NCBI GenBank assembly: GCA_949283655.1
Contig: CASDTH010000015.1
Location: forward strand, 1 to 64,000
Direction of reading: 5' to 3'
DNA from: an uncultured bacterium
Lineage (GTDB): Bacteria; Bacillota; Clostridia; Oscillospirales; Acutalibacteraceae
DNA length: 64,000 nucleotides
Within the stretch, counting starts at the first letter, position 1. Each line of letters starts with the position of its first letter. A program made the translations under genes and the position numbers. The notes under the pieces were generated by a model. It was given only the letters and a program-made list of their open reading frames with translations, had not been told where the DNA came from and made no database searches. Below, piece after piece: positions 34,720 to 44,650 of this stretch.

Positions 34720-37344
34720 TCAAGCCGTCATTTCAGCAATGCTCTGCTCGATCATTTTAATCTGCTCGAGCAGCTTTGCCTGTGCATCACGCTGATTCTG
34801 CACAATATGCGCCGGCGCCTTGGAGACGAACTGCTCATTGCTAAGCTTGGCCTCCACGGTTGCAAGCTGCTTGCGCGCGCTCTCCAGCTCGCGGTTCAGG
34901 CGGGCCTTTTCCGCCTCAAGATCGACCAGCTCGCCCATCGGGATATAAAGCCGCGCATTATCTGCCACAACCAGCACCGAGCCGGGAATCTCAAAGGAGG
35001 GGCCGACGGTGACTTCGGAAGCATAAGCCAGCCTCTGGAAGAACAGCGCCGCGCCGCTGAAGGTGGCCTCATCCGCCGTTTCGATGTAGACATGCGCCTT
35101 TTTCGACGGCGGCACGTTCATCTCGCTGCGGCGGTTGCGCACCGCGCGAATGGCCCGCATGATGCGCTCCATCTGCGCCTCCTCCTGTGCAAAGGCGAGC
35201 GCCGGGTCATACACCGGCCATTCCGAAACCAGAATCGCCTCGCCCTCGTGCGGGAGCGTCTGCCAGATTTCCTCCGTAATGAACGGCATGAACGGATGCA
35301 GCAGCTTGAGCGTATTGCTCATCACATAGACAAGCACCGCCCTTGCGGCCACGGCAGCCTCGCCGCCCTGTTGCAGGCGAATCTTGGCAAGCTCGATATA
35401 CCAATCGCAGAATACATCCCAGATAAAATCGTACAGCTTCTGCACAGCCATGCCCAGCTCAAATTTTTCGAGGTTTTCCGTCACCTCTTTGACAACGGTG
35501 TTGTATTGGCTGAGAATCCATTTATCCTCCAGAGCAAGCTGCTCCGGCAGGTGCGGCACGGGCTCCTCCTCGCCGAGATTCATCAGGATAAAGCGTGCCG
35601 CATTCCAAATTTTATTGGCAAAATTGCGGCTCGCCTCCACCTTCTCGTCAGAAAAGCGCATATCATTGCCGGGGCTGTTGCCCGTAGCCAGGGCAAAGCG
35701 CAGCGCATCCGCGCCATATTTCTCGATGATCTCCAGCGGGTCAATGCCGTTGCCAAGGGATTTGGACATCTTGCGCCCCTGCGCATCCCGCACCAAGCCA
35801 TGGATAAGCACCGTATCAAACGGGCGCTCGCCAGTGTATTCGCATGCGGAGAAGATCATGCGCGCAACCCAGAAGAAGATGATATCATAGCCGGTGACCA
35901 GCGTATTCGTCGGGTAATAATGCCTGAGCTCCGGCGTGTCATCCGGCCAGCCGAGCGTGGAAAACGGCCACAGCGCGGAGGAAAACCAGGTATCCAGCGT
36001 ATCCGGATCCTGCACAATATTGTGAGAGCCGCATTTCGGGCAGGATGCAGGATCCTCCCGGCTGACAATCAACTCACCGCACTCCTGGCAATACCAAGCG
36101 GGGATCCGGTGCCCCCACCACAGCTGGCGGGAAATGCACCAATCCTTGATATTCTCCATCCAGTTAAAATAGACCTTACTCATGCGCTCCGGGATGAATT
36201 TCACCGTGCCGTCGCGCACAATCTCCACCGCCGGCTTGGCCAGCGGCTCCATCTTGACGAACCACTGCTTGGAAACGCGCGGCTCCACTGTAGTATGGCA
36301 GCGGTAGCAGGAGCCGACGTTGTGCTTCATCGGCTCGACCTTGACGAGGAAACCGCCCTCCTCCAAATCCTTCACAATCGCCTTGCGGCATTCATAAATA
36401 TCCATGCCCGCATATTTGCCGCAGGCTTCCGTCATGTGCCCGTCATCGGTCATTACATTGATGACCTCGAGATTGTGGCGCAGACCCACTTCAAAGTCAT
36501 TCGGGTCATGGGCGGGCGTGATCTTCACCACGCCGGTGCCGAAATCCATCTCCACGTAGTCATCCGCAATCAACGGAATTTCTTTATTCACAAGAGGTAA
36601 AATCAATGTTTTGCCCACCAGATCGCGATAGCGCTCATCATCCGGGTGGACGGCCACGGCAGTGTCGCCAAGCATTGTCTCCGGCCGGGTGGTGGCCAGC
36701 TCTACATAGCCGCTGCCATCCGCAAACGGATAGCGCACATGCCAGAAGAAGCCATCCCGCTCAGCATACTCCACCTCCGCATCAGAGATAGAGGTCTGGC
36801 AATGCGGGCACCAGTTGATAATTCGCTCGCCGCGATAGATCAGGCCCTTCTCATACAGCCGGACGAACACCTCGCGCACGGCCCGCGAGCATCCCTCATC
36901 GAGCGTGAAGCGCTCGCGCTCCCAGTCGCAGGAGGAGCCCAGCTTTTTTAGCTGTTCCACAATCCGGCCGCCATACTGCGCCTTCCATTCCCAAGCGCGC
37001 TTGAGGAAGCCCTCACGGCCCAAATCCTCCTTGGTCAGCCCCTCTTTTTTCATCGTCTCGACGATCTTTGCCTCCGTCGCAATCGAGGCATGATCCGTGC
37101 CCGGCAGCCAGAGCGTATCATAACCCTGCATCCGGCGAAAGCGAATCAGGATATCTTGCAGCGTTTCGTCAAGGGCATGGCCCATGTGAAGCTGCCCGGT
37201 GATATTGGGCGGCGGGATCACAATGGTATAAGGTTTTTTCTCCGGATCGAGCTTAGCGTGGAAATATTGCCCATCCAGCCAGAATTGATAGATGCGGCCC
37301 TCCACATCCTGCGGGCTATACTGTTTGGCCAATTCCTTTGCCAT
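34720..37344 (-). CDS. valS: Valyl-tRNA synthetase
   Basis: 874 aa class I synthetase. [15 protein letters not shown] holds the HIGH signature and [11 protein letters not shown] the KMSKS signature. The editing domain has [17 protein letters not shown]. Two zinc-type Cys pairs appear (CPHC and the CQEC-CPKC knuckles). The anticodon domain is followed by a C-terminal coiled coil ([19 protein letters not shown]). The start at 37344 has GGAGGAAGG upstream. No T-box leader is visible. Confidence 0.97.
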   Translation of the reverse strand: MAKELAKQYSPQDVEGRIYQFWLDGQYFHAKLDPEKKPYTIVIPPPNITGQLHMGHALDETLQDILIRFRRMQGYDTLWLPGTDHASIATEAKIVETMKKEGLTKEDLGREGFLKRAWEWKAQYGGRIVEQLKKLGSSCDWERERFTLDEGCSRAVREVFVRLYEKGLIYRGERIINWCPHCQTSISDAEVEYAERDGFFWHVRYPFADGSGYVELATTRPETMLGDTAVAVHPDDERYRDLVGKTLILPLVNKEIPLIADDYVEMDFGTGVVKITPAHDPNDFEVGLRHNLEVINVMTDDGHMTEACGKYAGMDIYECRKAIVKDLEEGGFLVKVEPMKHNVGSCYRCHTTVEPRVSKQWFVKMEPLAKPAVEIVRDGTVKFIPERMSKVYFNWMENIKDWCISRQLWWGHRIPAWYCQECGELIVSREDPASCPKCGSHNIVQDPDTLDTWFSSALWPFSTLGWPDDTPELRHYYPTNTLVTGYDIIFFWVARMIFSACEYTGERPFDTVLIHGLVRDAQGRKMSKSLGNGIDPLEIIEKYGADALRFALATGNSPGNDMRFSDEKVEASRNFANKIWNAARFILMNLGEEEPVPHLPEQLALEDKWILSQYNTVVKEVTENLEKFELGMAVQKLYDFIWDVFCDWYIELAKIRLQQGGEAAVAARAVLVYVMSNTLKLLHPFMPFITEEIWQTLPHEGEAILVSEWPVYDPALAFAQEEAQMERIMRAIRAVRNRRSEMNVPPSKKAHVYIETADEATFSGAALFFQRLAYASEVTVGPSFEIPGSVLVVADNARLYIPMGELVDLEAEKARLNRELESARKQLATVEAKLSNEQFVSKAPAHIVQNQRDAQAKLLEQIKMIEQSIAEMTA

Positions 37345-37404
37345 GGTTTTGCCTTCCTCCTCCAGCCGTCTATCCTCAAGCGGCTCGCGGTCATTTTTCT
37401 CTTT

Positions 37405-37433
37405 ATTATCCCATCTGACTCCCCGTTTGTCAA
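37405..37433 (-). promoter_or_regulatory. Sigma-A promoter of valS
   Basis: On the minus strand TTGACA (37428-37433) and GATAAT (37405-37410) with a 17-base spacer. The leader to the ATG is only about 55 bases, too short for a T-box. Confidence 0.85.
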
Positions 37434-37581
37434 GGCAAAACGGCCGCGCCGCCACCATCCGCAGGGCTGAAAATCCGTTTACGCCGCAGGGTAAAAGCTG
37501 CGCGCACTGTAAAGGCCGGCGGCAGCTTTCTCCAAACACAGCGAACGCGATAAACAGCATCCGCTCCCCTCATGAAAAATC

Positions 37582-38391
37582 CTATTTGGAATCCTTTTGG
37601 GGGACGCATTTCGCGCAAAGCGCCCGGCTGTCTCCGGTGGCTTGACTCATCTCCGTCAGATGCTTCCAAAAGCGCTGCGGCATATGCATCCTGCGGCAAC
37701 GGGGGTTTTCGCGGCCCTCCACCGCAATCGTATCATAAAAGAGCTTCCATAGCGCGCGAAATTGGCGCTCCCCCTCCCCGGCCTCCGGCTCCTCATAGCC
37801 CTCCGCCGGAATGATCGCGCACTGCCCCGGCGCTGCAACGAGGGCGGCACAATGTGAAGCGTCATAAATCACAAAGGCCTCGTGCGGATAGCGGTCGCAA
37901 AAATGCCGCGTAATCAGCGGCAAAACAAAATGTTTCGGCTCGATCACGGCGGTCATCACGCCGTTCTCCCGAATGGAAAATCGCACAAACTCCCGGTATT
38001 GATGCGCCTCATTCGTCAGCGAACGCACGGCACGGGTCAGCTCATGAACCGTATCCTCCGCGAGCATAGACAGCACGCTTCTGCCATGCCGCATGGCGAG
38101 GCGAATAAAATCAAGCAGCAGCAGCTCCTTCTCCTCACAGCAGGTGTAGTAGCCCAGCTTCACCATACGGTATACCTGATTGGAGGCCTTGTTCCGCAAC
38201 CCTGCCTCCACACGGCGCGCCTTGGAAAGCTCCGTGCGGATGATGCGCTGCGGATAGAGCGTCAGCTGCTCCCCGCTCTCCGGCCGGATGGCGGCGGGGC
38301 GCTCCTTACGCGCAAAGCTTTCAAACACACAGCACAGCAGCCCTTCATACGAGCCGTCATATTGATACACTACAGTTGGCCGGTCAGGCAT
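37582..38391 (-). CDS. TIGR03915-type putative DNA repair protein
   Basis: 269 aa. N-terminal YQYDGSYEGLLCCVFESF and later LVKLGYYTCCEEK-like, LTNEAHQYREFVRFS, PKHFVLPLITRHFCDRYP and IYDASH blocks match the family that always partners the radical-SAM protein encoded just upstream. Its start overlaps the partner's end by 22 bases, so the two are translationally coupled. Transcription should come from the LexA-controlled promoter at 39727. A role in DNA repair is accepted only from context; the reaction is unknown. Confidence 0.85.
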   Translation of the reverse strand: MPDRPTVVYQYDGSYEGLLCCVFESFARKERPAAIRPESGEQLTLYPQRIIRTELSKARRVEAGLRNKASNQVYRMVKLGYYTCCEEKELLLLDFIRLAMRHGRSVLSMLAEDTVHELTRAVRSLTNEAHQYREFVRFSIRENGVMTAVIEPKHFVLPLITRHFCDRYPHEAFVIYDASHCAALVAAPGQCAIIPAEGYEEPEAGEGERQFRALWKLFYDTIAVEGRENPRCRRMHMPQRFWKHLTEMSQATGDSRALCAKCVPQKDSK

Positions 38392-39683
38392 TTCACCACA
38401 TCCTCCCTCGTGACCTCGTGTTGAAACAGGCTCAGCTGCTCCGGCTCCCCGGCAAGAGCCGGCAAAAGCTGCTGGGAGCGCCCTGACAGCATAGATTGCA
38501 GCACCCGGTCAGGCGTCACCTTGAGGCCCTCGGCCATGCGCCCACTACAGGTAAGAAAATACTGCGCGCGCTTTAACACAACGCCAATCTTTTTCAGCCC
38601 TGCAAAATCAAGCTTGCCAGCACGGCGGGCGGCCATAATCCGCTGGGCGCTTTTGACGCCAATGCCCGGCACACGCAGCAGCATCTCCCGTGGCGCTGTG
38701 TTGACCTCCACCGGGAACAGCTCCAGGTGGTTGAGCGCCCAGTTGCATTTGGGGTCAAGATAAGGATTGAGATTGGGGTGTTTTTCATCCAGCAGCTCCC
38801 CGGCGGAAAAGCCATAAAAACGCAGCAACCAATCCGCCTGATAGAGCCGGTGCTCGCGCAGCAGCGGCGGCTTGGTATCCACTGCTGGCAGCAGCGGGCT
38901 GTTGGAAACCGGCATGTAGGCAGAATAATACACCCGCTTGAGGCGGTATTTCTGATAAAGCGCAGCGGAAAGGTTGAGAATAGCGTAATCTGTCTCCGGC
39001 GTGGCGCCAACAATCATCTGCGTGCTCTGCCCTGCAGGCGCAAATTTGGGCGCGTGGCGGTAGCGCACAAGCTCCGTTGTATTCTCCACAATTCGGGAAC
39101 GGATCAGACTCATCGGGCGTAGGATATCGGTTTTGGACTTATTGGGTGCGAGCAGCCGCAGGCTCTGCTGCGAGGGCAGCTCGATGTTGACGCTCATGCG
39201 GTCCGCCAACTGGCCAAGGCGGGAGAGCAATGCGTCATCCGCGCCGGGGATCGCCTTGGCATGGATATAACCGCCGAAGCCGTATTCCTCACGCAGCAGG
39301 CGCAGCGTCTCGATCATGCGCTCACAGGTGTAATCCGGGTTTTTCACCACACCGGAGCTCAAAAAAAGCCCCTCAATATAGTTGCGCTTATAAAACTGAA
39401 TGGTCAGCTCCGCAAGCTCCTTCGGCGTAAAGGTTGCGCGCGGCACATCGTTGGAGATCCGGTTAACACAATACTGGCAGTCATATACACAGGCGTTGCT
39501 CATGAGCACCTTCAGCAGGGAAATACAGCGGCCATCCGCCGCAAAGCTGTGGCACAATCCGCAGGCGGCCGCGTTGCCGATGCGAAAGCCAGTGGAGGAG
39601 GAACGCTCCACCCCGCTGCTTGAGCAGGAGACGTCGTATTTGGCGGAATCAGCAAGGATACGCAGTTTATCAAACAGATCCAT
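38370..39683 (-). CDS. Putative DNA modification/repair radical SAM protein (TIGR03916)
   Basis: 437 aa. The iron-sulfur cluster motif C-x3-C-x2-C is in SNACVYDCQYC. A C-terminal helix-hairpin-helix (LLRVPGIGVKSAQRIMAARR) should contact DNA. Extra cysteines near the N-terminus (CGLCHSF) may bind another metal. I start at 39683 (MDLFDKL) with GGGGTG upstream; upstream codons run into the LexA operator. Two LexA boxes overlap its promoter, strong support for a DNA-damage role. The chemistry (base methylation, lesion reversal or tRNA-like modification) is not known. Confidence 0.88.
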   Translation of the reverse strand: MDLFDKLRILADSAKYDVSCSSSGVERSSSTGFRIGNAAACGLCHSFAADGRCISLLKVLMSNACVYDCQYCVNRISNDVPRATFTPKELAELTIQFYKRNYIEGLFLSSGVVKNPDYTCERMIETLRLLREEYGFGGYIHAKAIPGADDALLSRLGQLADRMSVNIELPSQQSLRLLAPNKSKTDILRPMSLIRSRIVENTTELVRYRHAPKFAPAGQSTQMIVGATPETDYAILNLSAALYQKYRLKRVYYSAYMPVSNSPLLPAVDTKPPLLREHRLYQADWLLRFYGFSAGELLDEKHPNLNPYLDPKCNWALNHLELFPVEVNTAPREMLLRVPGIGVKSAQRIMAARRAGKLDFAGLKKIGVVLKRAQYFLTCSGRMAEGLKVTPDRVLQSMLSGRSQQLLPALAGEPEQLSLFQHEVTREDVVKCLTGQL

Positions 39684-39707
39684 CGGCACCCCATCCCAAA
39701 CCGTATT

Positions 39708-39755
39708 AGAACATTTGTTCGTAATCACTATACGCTCAAATGTTCTAGTTGTCAA
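39708..39755 (-). promoter_or_regulatory. SOS promoter with two LexA boxes
   Basis: On the minus strand TTGACA (39750-39755) and TATAGT (39727-39732) with a 17-base spacer. A LexA box, CGAACAAATGTTCT (39708-39721), lies just downstream of the -10. A second, weaker box (AGAACATTTGAG, 39735-39746) lies inside the spacer. Both fit the Bacillus CGAAC-N4-GTTCG consensus. Confidence 0.85.
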
Positions 39756-39879
39756 GCGGAAAATGCAAGCAAAAATTGCCGATTATTTCAACCAATCAGA
39801 GCAAGAGGGAGAGAAAGAAGGCCGCATAGTAAAACCGGATGCAAGCCATAGTGTTTCTGTATGATTAAGACCATAGCGC

Positions 39880-39908
39880 TTGACAATAGGAGTACTGTAT
39901 GCTAGCAT
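39880..39908 (+). promoter_or_regulatory. Candidate promoter upstream of the broken hydrolase gene
   Basis: TTGACA at 39880-39885 and TAGCAT at 39903-39908, 17 bases apart. The 365 bases from the radical-SAM gene to the hydrolase hold the SOS promoter and this one; nothing else was recognised. Confidence 0.45.
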
Positions 39909-40048
39909 CAACCCGTAGGCGAGCCGTGCATTTGCCTAACCGCAGCACAGGAGAAACGCCTATGTTCTGCTCATCCGACTGTGTTTTGAGGTTGCCGCAG
40001 AATAGCCTGAGTGAGGTGAAAAGAAGGATGGAATGGAGAAGAAGTGGG

Positions 40049-40858
40049 ATGAAGAAGGCTCTTGCCTTATTTTTAGCGGTGCTGTTCACTTTGCCTGTGT
40101 TTGGCCTTTCCGCATCCGCCAGTTTTCAATGGAGAGACTGCTTTCAGTAAAATAGCCTTGTCACCTGCATTAGGGACGTCAATTGGTTCGGCAGCGGCAA
40201 GATCATCCTCTACCCCAATGAGCTCGTAGAAACCGATCAAGAATACCCCGTGATTGTGTGGGCAAACGGAACGGGCTGCCTAACCGAACTATACTTCCCC
40301 TTGCTGAAAAGCTTTGCGGCCGCCGGTTATATCGTGGCAGCGGATACCTCCATCATGACCGCTGATGGGCAGGAGCAAATAGATACCGTGGACTATATTC
40401 TGGAGAAAAACAACGACGCCAACAGTGTGCTATATGGCAAAGTGGACACCGGCCATATTGCTGCCGCGGGGCATTCTCAAGGCGGCAGGAGCGCTGTCAA
40501 CGCAGGCGCAGCAGACGATAGATTTCAATGTGTGCTTTCCATTGCGGGCTCTAACTTTAGAAATGAAGCGGCAAAGCTCAGCAAGCCGGTGTTCTTCATG
40601 ACGGGTACGATGGATCTGATCGTTTTATCCTCCATGTGGGTAAAACCGGCTTATCAGGCGGTGACGGGTCAAGCCGTCTATGCCTCGCTGAAAGGCGGCT
40701 TACATACCACATGTATTTTAACCCCTAGCAGAATTTCGGACTATGCCATTGCATGGTTTGATGCAAATCTGAAAAATAACGATCATGCAAAATTCATGTT
40801 TGTATCTGGCGGCGCACTTTCTGAGGATCGCTGCTGGCAAAGCTTTATGTGCAAATAG
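40049..40858 (+). pseudogene. Secreted alpha/beta hydrolase gene broken by one in-frame stop
   Basis: ATG at 40049 starts a clear signal peptide (KKALALFLAVLFTLPVFGLSASA). At 40148-40150 a TAA interrupts, but the same frame continues without a shift into NSLVTCIRDVNWFGSGKII and a full hydrolase: VIVWANGTG (oxyanion region), nucleophile Ser in AAGHSQGGRS, Asp in TGTMDLIV and His near GGLHTTC. Dienelactone-hydrolase or PET-hydrolase-like fold. The single nonsense codon (one base from CAA, GAA or AAA) points to recent inactivation, a sequencing error, or readthrough. No ribosome site precedes the GTG at 40250. Confidence 0.8.
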
Positions 40859-40887
40859 GCCATTGGGAAATACAGGTAAATATCAAC

Positions 40888-40919
40888 AAAAGAAGGGCGG
40901 TGTCATACCGCCCTTCTTT
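40888..40919. terminator. Bidirectional terminator between hydrolase and lipoprotein genes
   Basis: AAAGAAGGGCGGT and ACCGCCCTTCTTTG pair across a 5-base loop, with A and T tracts on both sides. Confidence 0.85.
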
Positions 40920-40933
40920 GATGCCGGCCGGAA

Positions 40934-41890
40934 TCAATACTGAAAATCCGTAATCCGGAGCGTATTGCGCAGGGATGCGCTTCCATCAATCGGAATATGA
41001 ATCAAGCCAACCTGAATAGCGCCTTTTGCCGTAATCAAGCAGTGCATAATTTGCTCCAGCGAAACGATCTGATTGCTTTTGGGATTCACCACCAGTGTCG
41101 CTGTGCAGTCATGATACAGGATGGAGTAATGCTCCGCCTGGACGATGCTGATTTTCGCCAACTCCGCATCAATATCCTTTTTAGATGCAGGTGAAAACAT
41201 CTGCCCATGGTAGGAGACGAGTGGCTCCGGATCGGTCTCAGGATTCAACGTGATGCTAATTTGATAGTTTCCGTTTGATAGCTTTTTGCAGCTGGCCTGC
41301 CGAATCGCCTGATTGGCAGACTGTGCATCGATCATACAGCCTGCGCTCCCATTATAAACCGGGAACCATGTGGTATCCCCTCCCTTTGGGTGCATCTCCG
41401 GATTCTTGTTTGCTTTCTCTGGCGTTGTCATAAAGTGGGAAGCCAAGCTTAGGGCCGTGTTGACCGCTCTGCCATCAAAATTTTTTTCCGTAATTTCCTG
41501 ATATTCAATCTTTTTATAGGCTGGTTTCTCGGATTTCGCCTGATTCAGCGCCTTGGTATACAGCGCAAGAATTTCCGCCTTTGTGGAAGGCAGATTTTCT
41601 GAAGCAGACTCTCCTGCCCGCCCGAAAGGATTGGAATGCCCAATCTGTATATCCACCTGCGCGTCAGTCGCCGGAGCGGATGATCCAGCCACTACAGAGC
41701 TCTCCTCCTGCACAGGGAAACCGCCCTGCGCATCAGCCGGTTGGCCGCCATCCCCAACAGATACCTCAGGATTGACGCTCATATCAGATATGGGTTCAGC
41801 TTCTTTTTCCCTACCACAAGCTGCAAGCGACGCCAAAAGAACTGCCGCTACGAAAAAAGCCATCCATCGGAACAGTATCTGTTTCATCAT
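40934..41890 (-). CDS. Lipoprotein of unknown function
   Basis: About 318 aa. Signal peptide with lipobox LASLAAC places the mature N-terminus at Cys near residue 25. A Ser/Ala/Glu-rich linker follows to about residue 90, then a globular domain with alternating beta strands (YHDCTATLVVNP, IVSLEQIMHCLITAKGAIQ). No known catalytic motif. Several in-line starts exist (GTG 41896, ATG 41890, 41887); GGGGTG lies just upstream. Expected on the outer face of the membrane. Confidence 0.75.
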   Translation of the reverse strand: MMKQILFRWMAFFVAAVLLASLAACGREKEAEPISDMSVNPEVSVGDGGQPADAQGGFPVQEESSVVAGSSAPATDAQVDIQIGHSNPFGRAGESASENLPSTKAEILALYTKALNQAKSEKPAYKKIEYQEITEKNFDGRAVNTALSLASHFMTTPEKANKNPEMHPKGGDTTWFPVYNGSAGCMIDAQSANQAIRQASCKKLSNGNYQISITLNPETDPEPLVSYHGQMFSPASKKDIDAELAKISIVQAEHYSILYHDCTATLVVNPKSNQIVSLEQIMHCLITAKGAIQVGLIHIPIDGSASLRNTLRITDFQY

Positions 41891-42068
41891 TTTCACCCCA
41901 TTTCATCTGATACCGGCCAATACGGCCGAATGGATTCTGAATGAGTGTAGAAACATTGTCAACGGCTTTATTTTAACAATCTTTTTCGAAAAGGTCAATA
42001 TTTATATATTGATTTTTTAAATTCCGTATACCATATGTGTTATTGAACAATTGTGCTTTCCTATAGGC

Positions 42069-42350
42069 TAGCATTAGTATACAAGGGGAACATCGCCGCC
42101 CGGCAGACTCAGACGGGTGCTCGCTGCGTTCTCAGGCGCGGCAGGGCGGCGAGCCCGGCCGTGCCCTGCGGCCTTGCGATCCCCTCGCCTGAAGCCGCCG
42201 GGGCAGTCCTTCGGAGTTTTCATCCTATGGCCGGGATGCCTGGCAAGGCAGACGGCGCAGCTTTCCTTGCTGGAAAACAAGGAGGATCACGCAGCCAGGG
42301 GCGCGGACATGGTGCTGAAAACCGATGTGCACCCTTGTACACTGATGCTA
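42069..42350 (-). repeat. Family B repeat, copy B2
   Basis: 282 bp with terminal inverted repeats TAGCATTAGTATACAAGGGG and CCCTTGTACACTGATGCTA. It is the reverse complement of copy B1 with an added ~35-base block around 42255-42285. Flanks are AT-rich and non-coding. No target duplication is obvious. Confidence 0.8.
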
Positions 42351-42405
42351 CCGAAATCAGAAAAATGAAATTTTTCTATTTGTCAAATTACTCTTCCTAT
42401 CCTCC

Positions 42406-42672
42406 TTACCGATCAGTGCTCAAGCCATGCAGCAACTCGTCGGCAGAAACGTGAAAAATCTGAGCAAACGCATCCAACTCTACATCCTTCACCGCACGTG
42501 TACCTGCCTCGATGCGTTGAATGGTATTTTTATTGGCCGGGATGCCCCGCAGCTGCAACCAAACTGCCAACTTTCCCTGGGAGGGCTTTTCCTCCATACT
42601 TTTCCGTAATTTTGCTATGTTTCGCCCGCAAAGATTCTTTTGGCCTGTAATCGTTGCTATTTGAACCTTCAT
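42406..42672 (-). CDS. XRE-family helix-turn-helix regulator
   Basis: 88 aa, one DNA-binding domain. Residues LCGRNIAKLRKSM, KLAVWLQLRGIPANKNTIQRIEAGTR and VELDAFAQIFHVSADELL give the five helices of a Cro/C1-type fold. The start is set at 42672 by AGGA eight bases upstream. It shares layout and the NTIQRIE-AG-R recognition block with the neighbour at 42708, so the two are paralogues. Target unknown. Confidence 0.8.
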   Translation of the reverse strand: MKVQIATITGQKNLCGRNIAKLRKSMEEKPSQGKLAVWLQLRGIPANKNTIQRIEAGTRAVKDVELDAFAQIFHVSADELLHGLSTDR

Positions 42673-42707
42673 CTTTCCCATCCTATTCGATTTATTTAGT
42701 TTGAAAT

Positions 42708-43001
42708 TTAAATCCGGCTGTGCGCCTCTGATGTAACCGGCGCCCCATCATAATCTGTCACACAAATGGCATCCATAGGCACAGCAAAAATTTCAGAAAA
42801 CGCTTTCAGCTCAATATCCGTCACAAAACGCTCACCACTTTCAATCCTCTGAATAGCGTTTTTATCCAGATCCAAACCAATACCCTGCAATTTTTCCGCC
42901 AGCTGCCGCTGAGAAGTTTTGGATGGCAATTGTTTACGCAGCTGTGCAATCTTTACCCCGCAAAGATTGCTCGTCCCGTTGTCATTTTTGTTTTTAAACA
43001 T
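42708..43001 (-). CDS. XRE-family helix-turn-helix regulator, paralogue
   Basis: 97 aa. The same fold: NLCGVKIAQLRKQL, RQLAEKLQGIGLDLDKNAIQRIESGERFV and IELKAFSEIFAVPMDAI. The start at 43001 has GGAG nine bases upstream. It is transcribed away from spoIVB, with 270 bases of intergenic DNA between them that carries related ATGTCAT/TGTCA segments as possible operators. Confidence 0.8.
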   Translation of the reverse strand: MFKNKNDNGTSNLCGVKIAQLRKQLPSKTSQRQLAEKLQGIGLDLDKNAIQRIESGERFVTDIELKAFSEIFAVPMDAICVTDYDGAPVTSEAHSRI

Positions 43002-43273
43002 TGACACACACTCCATTCTTCGACAATTTAATCTTGTCAGTAAAATAAGTATATGTCATAACTAGGCTTTTCCTGACATTCTATACGTGTCAACAATGGG
43101 AAAATTTTTTCAAATCGGACTCAGCGGCAAAAATATTTTGAATGAAGAAACTTCCTCTCTTTCCACCCCAATTCCGCCCGAAAAGTCATCAAATTACCGC
43201 AAATAAACGGTGGCAAACAAGGCAAATTAATAGGGCGGCAAAGCGCAGACTTGCCGCGAGATGGAGGTGGAAA

Positions 43274-44518
43274 ATGAAAAAATTTTTCAAAGCCATAACC
43301 TGCTTAAGCGCCGCCTGTGCAGCGCTGGTTTTCGGCCTACTGGGTATTGTGGAGCAGACAGTGCCAGATGAACTCTATGTGGCGCAAGGCCATACGCCCT
43401 GGGTGGGGGAGTTGTGCGTTGCCACGCCGGAGGAACCGGCCTCCCAGGTGCAGCTGCATCTGGTGGATGCAGCGCCTGTGCAGCCGCAGGAATATGATGT
43501 GGAGGTCAAGCTGCTCAATCTCTTCCCGGTGAAGAGCTCCCACGTTACAGTGACACAGCGCAGCTATGTGATCCCTGGCGGAAACGCCTTTGGCCTGCGG
43601 CTTTATACCAATGGCGTTGTGATCGTCGGGATGGATCCGGTAGAAACAAAAGAGGGCAGCGTCAACCCCGCCAAGGAGGCGGGCCTAAAAGAGGGCGACG
43701 TACTCCTTTCAGTAGACGGCCATTCTGTCAGCCGGAATGAGGAGGTATCACAAATTTTCAAAGGCTGCGGCGGGAACGCACTGACGCTGCGCATCCGGCG
43801 CGGAACGGAGGAGATGGAGGTCAAATTCCAGCCTGCCTGTTCCGCCTCCGACGGGAAATTCCGCGCCGGCCTCTGGATCCGCGACAGCTCTGCTGGCGTG
43901 GGAACGCTCACCTTTTACGACCCGGAGAGCCGCGTCTTCGCAGGGTTGGGCCATGCGATCTGTGATGTGGACACAGGCGAGGAGATGCCCCTCCTTGCCG
44001 GCGACATCGTGGAGGCGCATATCAACGGCTGCTATAAGGGTGCCAAAGGCGCTGCCGGCGAGCTGTGCGGCGTTTTTGGCAGCAAGGTGATGGGCACGCT
44101 CACCATCAACGGCAGCACCGGCGTCTATGGGTTTATGAACAGCGCCAGCGCACTGACCGGCAAGGCGATGCCTGTAGCGCTGCGGCAGGAGGTCAAAACC
44201 GGCCCCGCACAGATTATCTCCACTGTCGAGGGGGATAAGCCGCAGTATTATGATGTCGAAATCACCAAAATTTATTCTAGCTCCGGGGAACAGGGAAAGA
44301 ATATGATTGTCGAGGTCACGGACCCAGAGCTGATTGAAAAAACTGGTGGAATCGTCCAGGGGATGAGCGGAAGCCCGATCCTGCAAAACGGAATGCTTGT
44401 GGGAGCAGTCACGCACGTATTCGTTAACAATCCATTGCAGGGTTATGCTATTTTTGCGGAAACCATGCTGGAAACAGCCGAAAGCGCCGCCTCTCAGCCG
44501 GAGAAGAAAGCTTCGTAA
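43274..44518 (+). CDS. spoIVB: SpoIVB peptidase
   Basis: 414 aa forespore-secreted serine protease that starts the pro-sigma-K checkpoint. One N-terminal membrane helix (residues 8-27), a PDZ domain (around GLKEGDVLLSVDGHSV), and the S55 peptidase domain with His227 in GLGHAICDVDTG and Ser in GMSGSPI near residue 365. The start at 43274 has GGAGG upstream. It lies directly before spo0A, the conserved order in spore formers. Confidence 0.95.
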   Translation: MKKFFKAITCLSAACAALVFGLLGIVEQTVPDELYVAQGHTPWVGELCVATPEEPASQVQLHLVDAAPVQPQEYDVEVKLLNLFPVKSSHVTVTQRSYVIPGGNAFGLRLYTNGVVIVGMDPVETKEGSVNPAKEAGLKEGDVLLSVDGHSVSRNEEVSQIFKGCGGNALTLRIRRGTEEMEVKFQPACSASDGKFRAGLWIRDSSAGVGTLTFYDPESRVFAGLGHAICDVDTGEEMPLLAGDIVEAHINGCYKGAKGAAGELCGVFGSKVMGTLTINGSTGVYGFMNSASALTGKAMPVALRQEVKTGPAQIISTVEGDKPQYYDVEITKIYSSSGEQGKNMIVEVTDPELIEKTGGIVQGMSGSPILQNGMLVGAVTHVFVNNPLQGYAIFAETMLETAESAASQPEKKAS

Positions 44519-44590
44519 GCATCAAGATGCGCCGGAATTTGCGGGTTGCATTTTAATTCCATGTTTTACCAATTATTTTTGCGTTTTATC

Positions 44591-44619
44591 TTGACTTTTA
44601 ACTTCAATGATGTTAATAT
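44591..44619 (+). promoter_or_regulatory. Sigma-A promoter of spo0A
   Basis: TTGACT at 44591-44596 and TAATAT at 44614-44619 with a 17-base spacer, then AAAGGAAGG before the ATG. No clear 0A box or sigma-H site was seen in the gap. Confidence 0.65.
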
Positions 44620-44650
44620 ATGGAAAAAGCAAAAGGAAGGTAGATAAAGC

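Noticed and set aside
34807..36600. Long open frame antisense to valS (about 600 codons)
   Set aside because: Shadow of valS on the other strand; composition rich in His/Arg/Leu typical of antisense frames, no start signal.
37345..37581. T-box leader expected before valS
   Set aside because: No TGGNACCGCG-type segment and the promoter lies only about 55 bases from the start.
43019..43025. Possible Spo0A box (TGTCGAA on the minus strand) before the XRE gene
   Set aside because: A single 7-base match without a second box or matching promoter is likely by chance.
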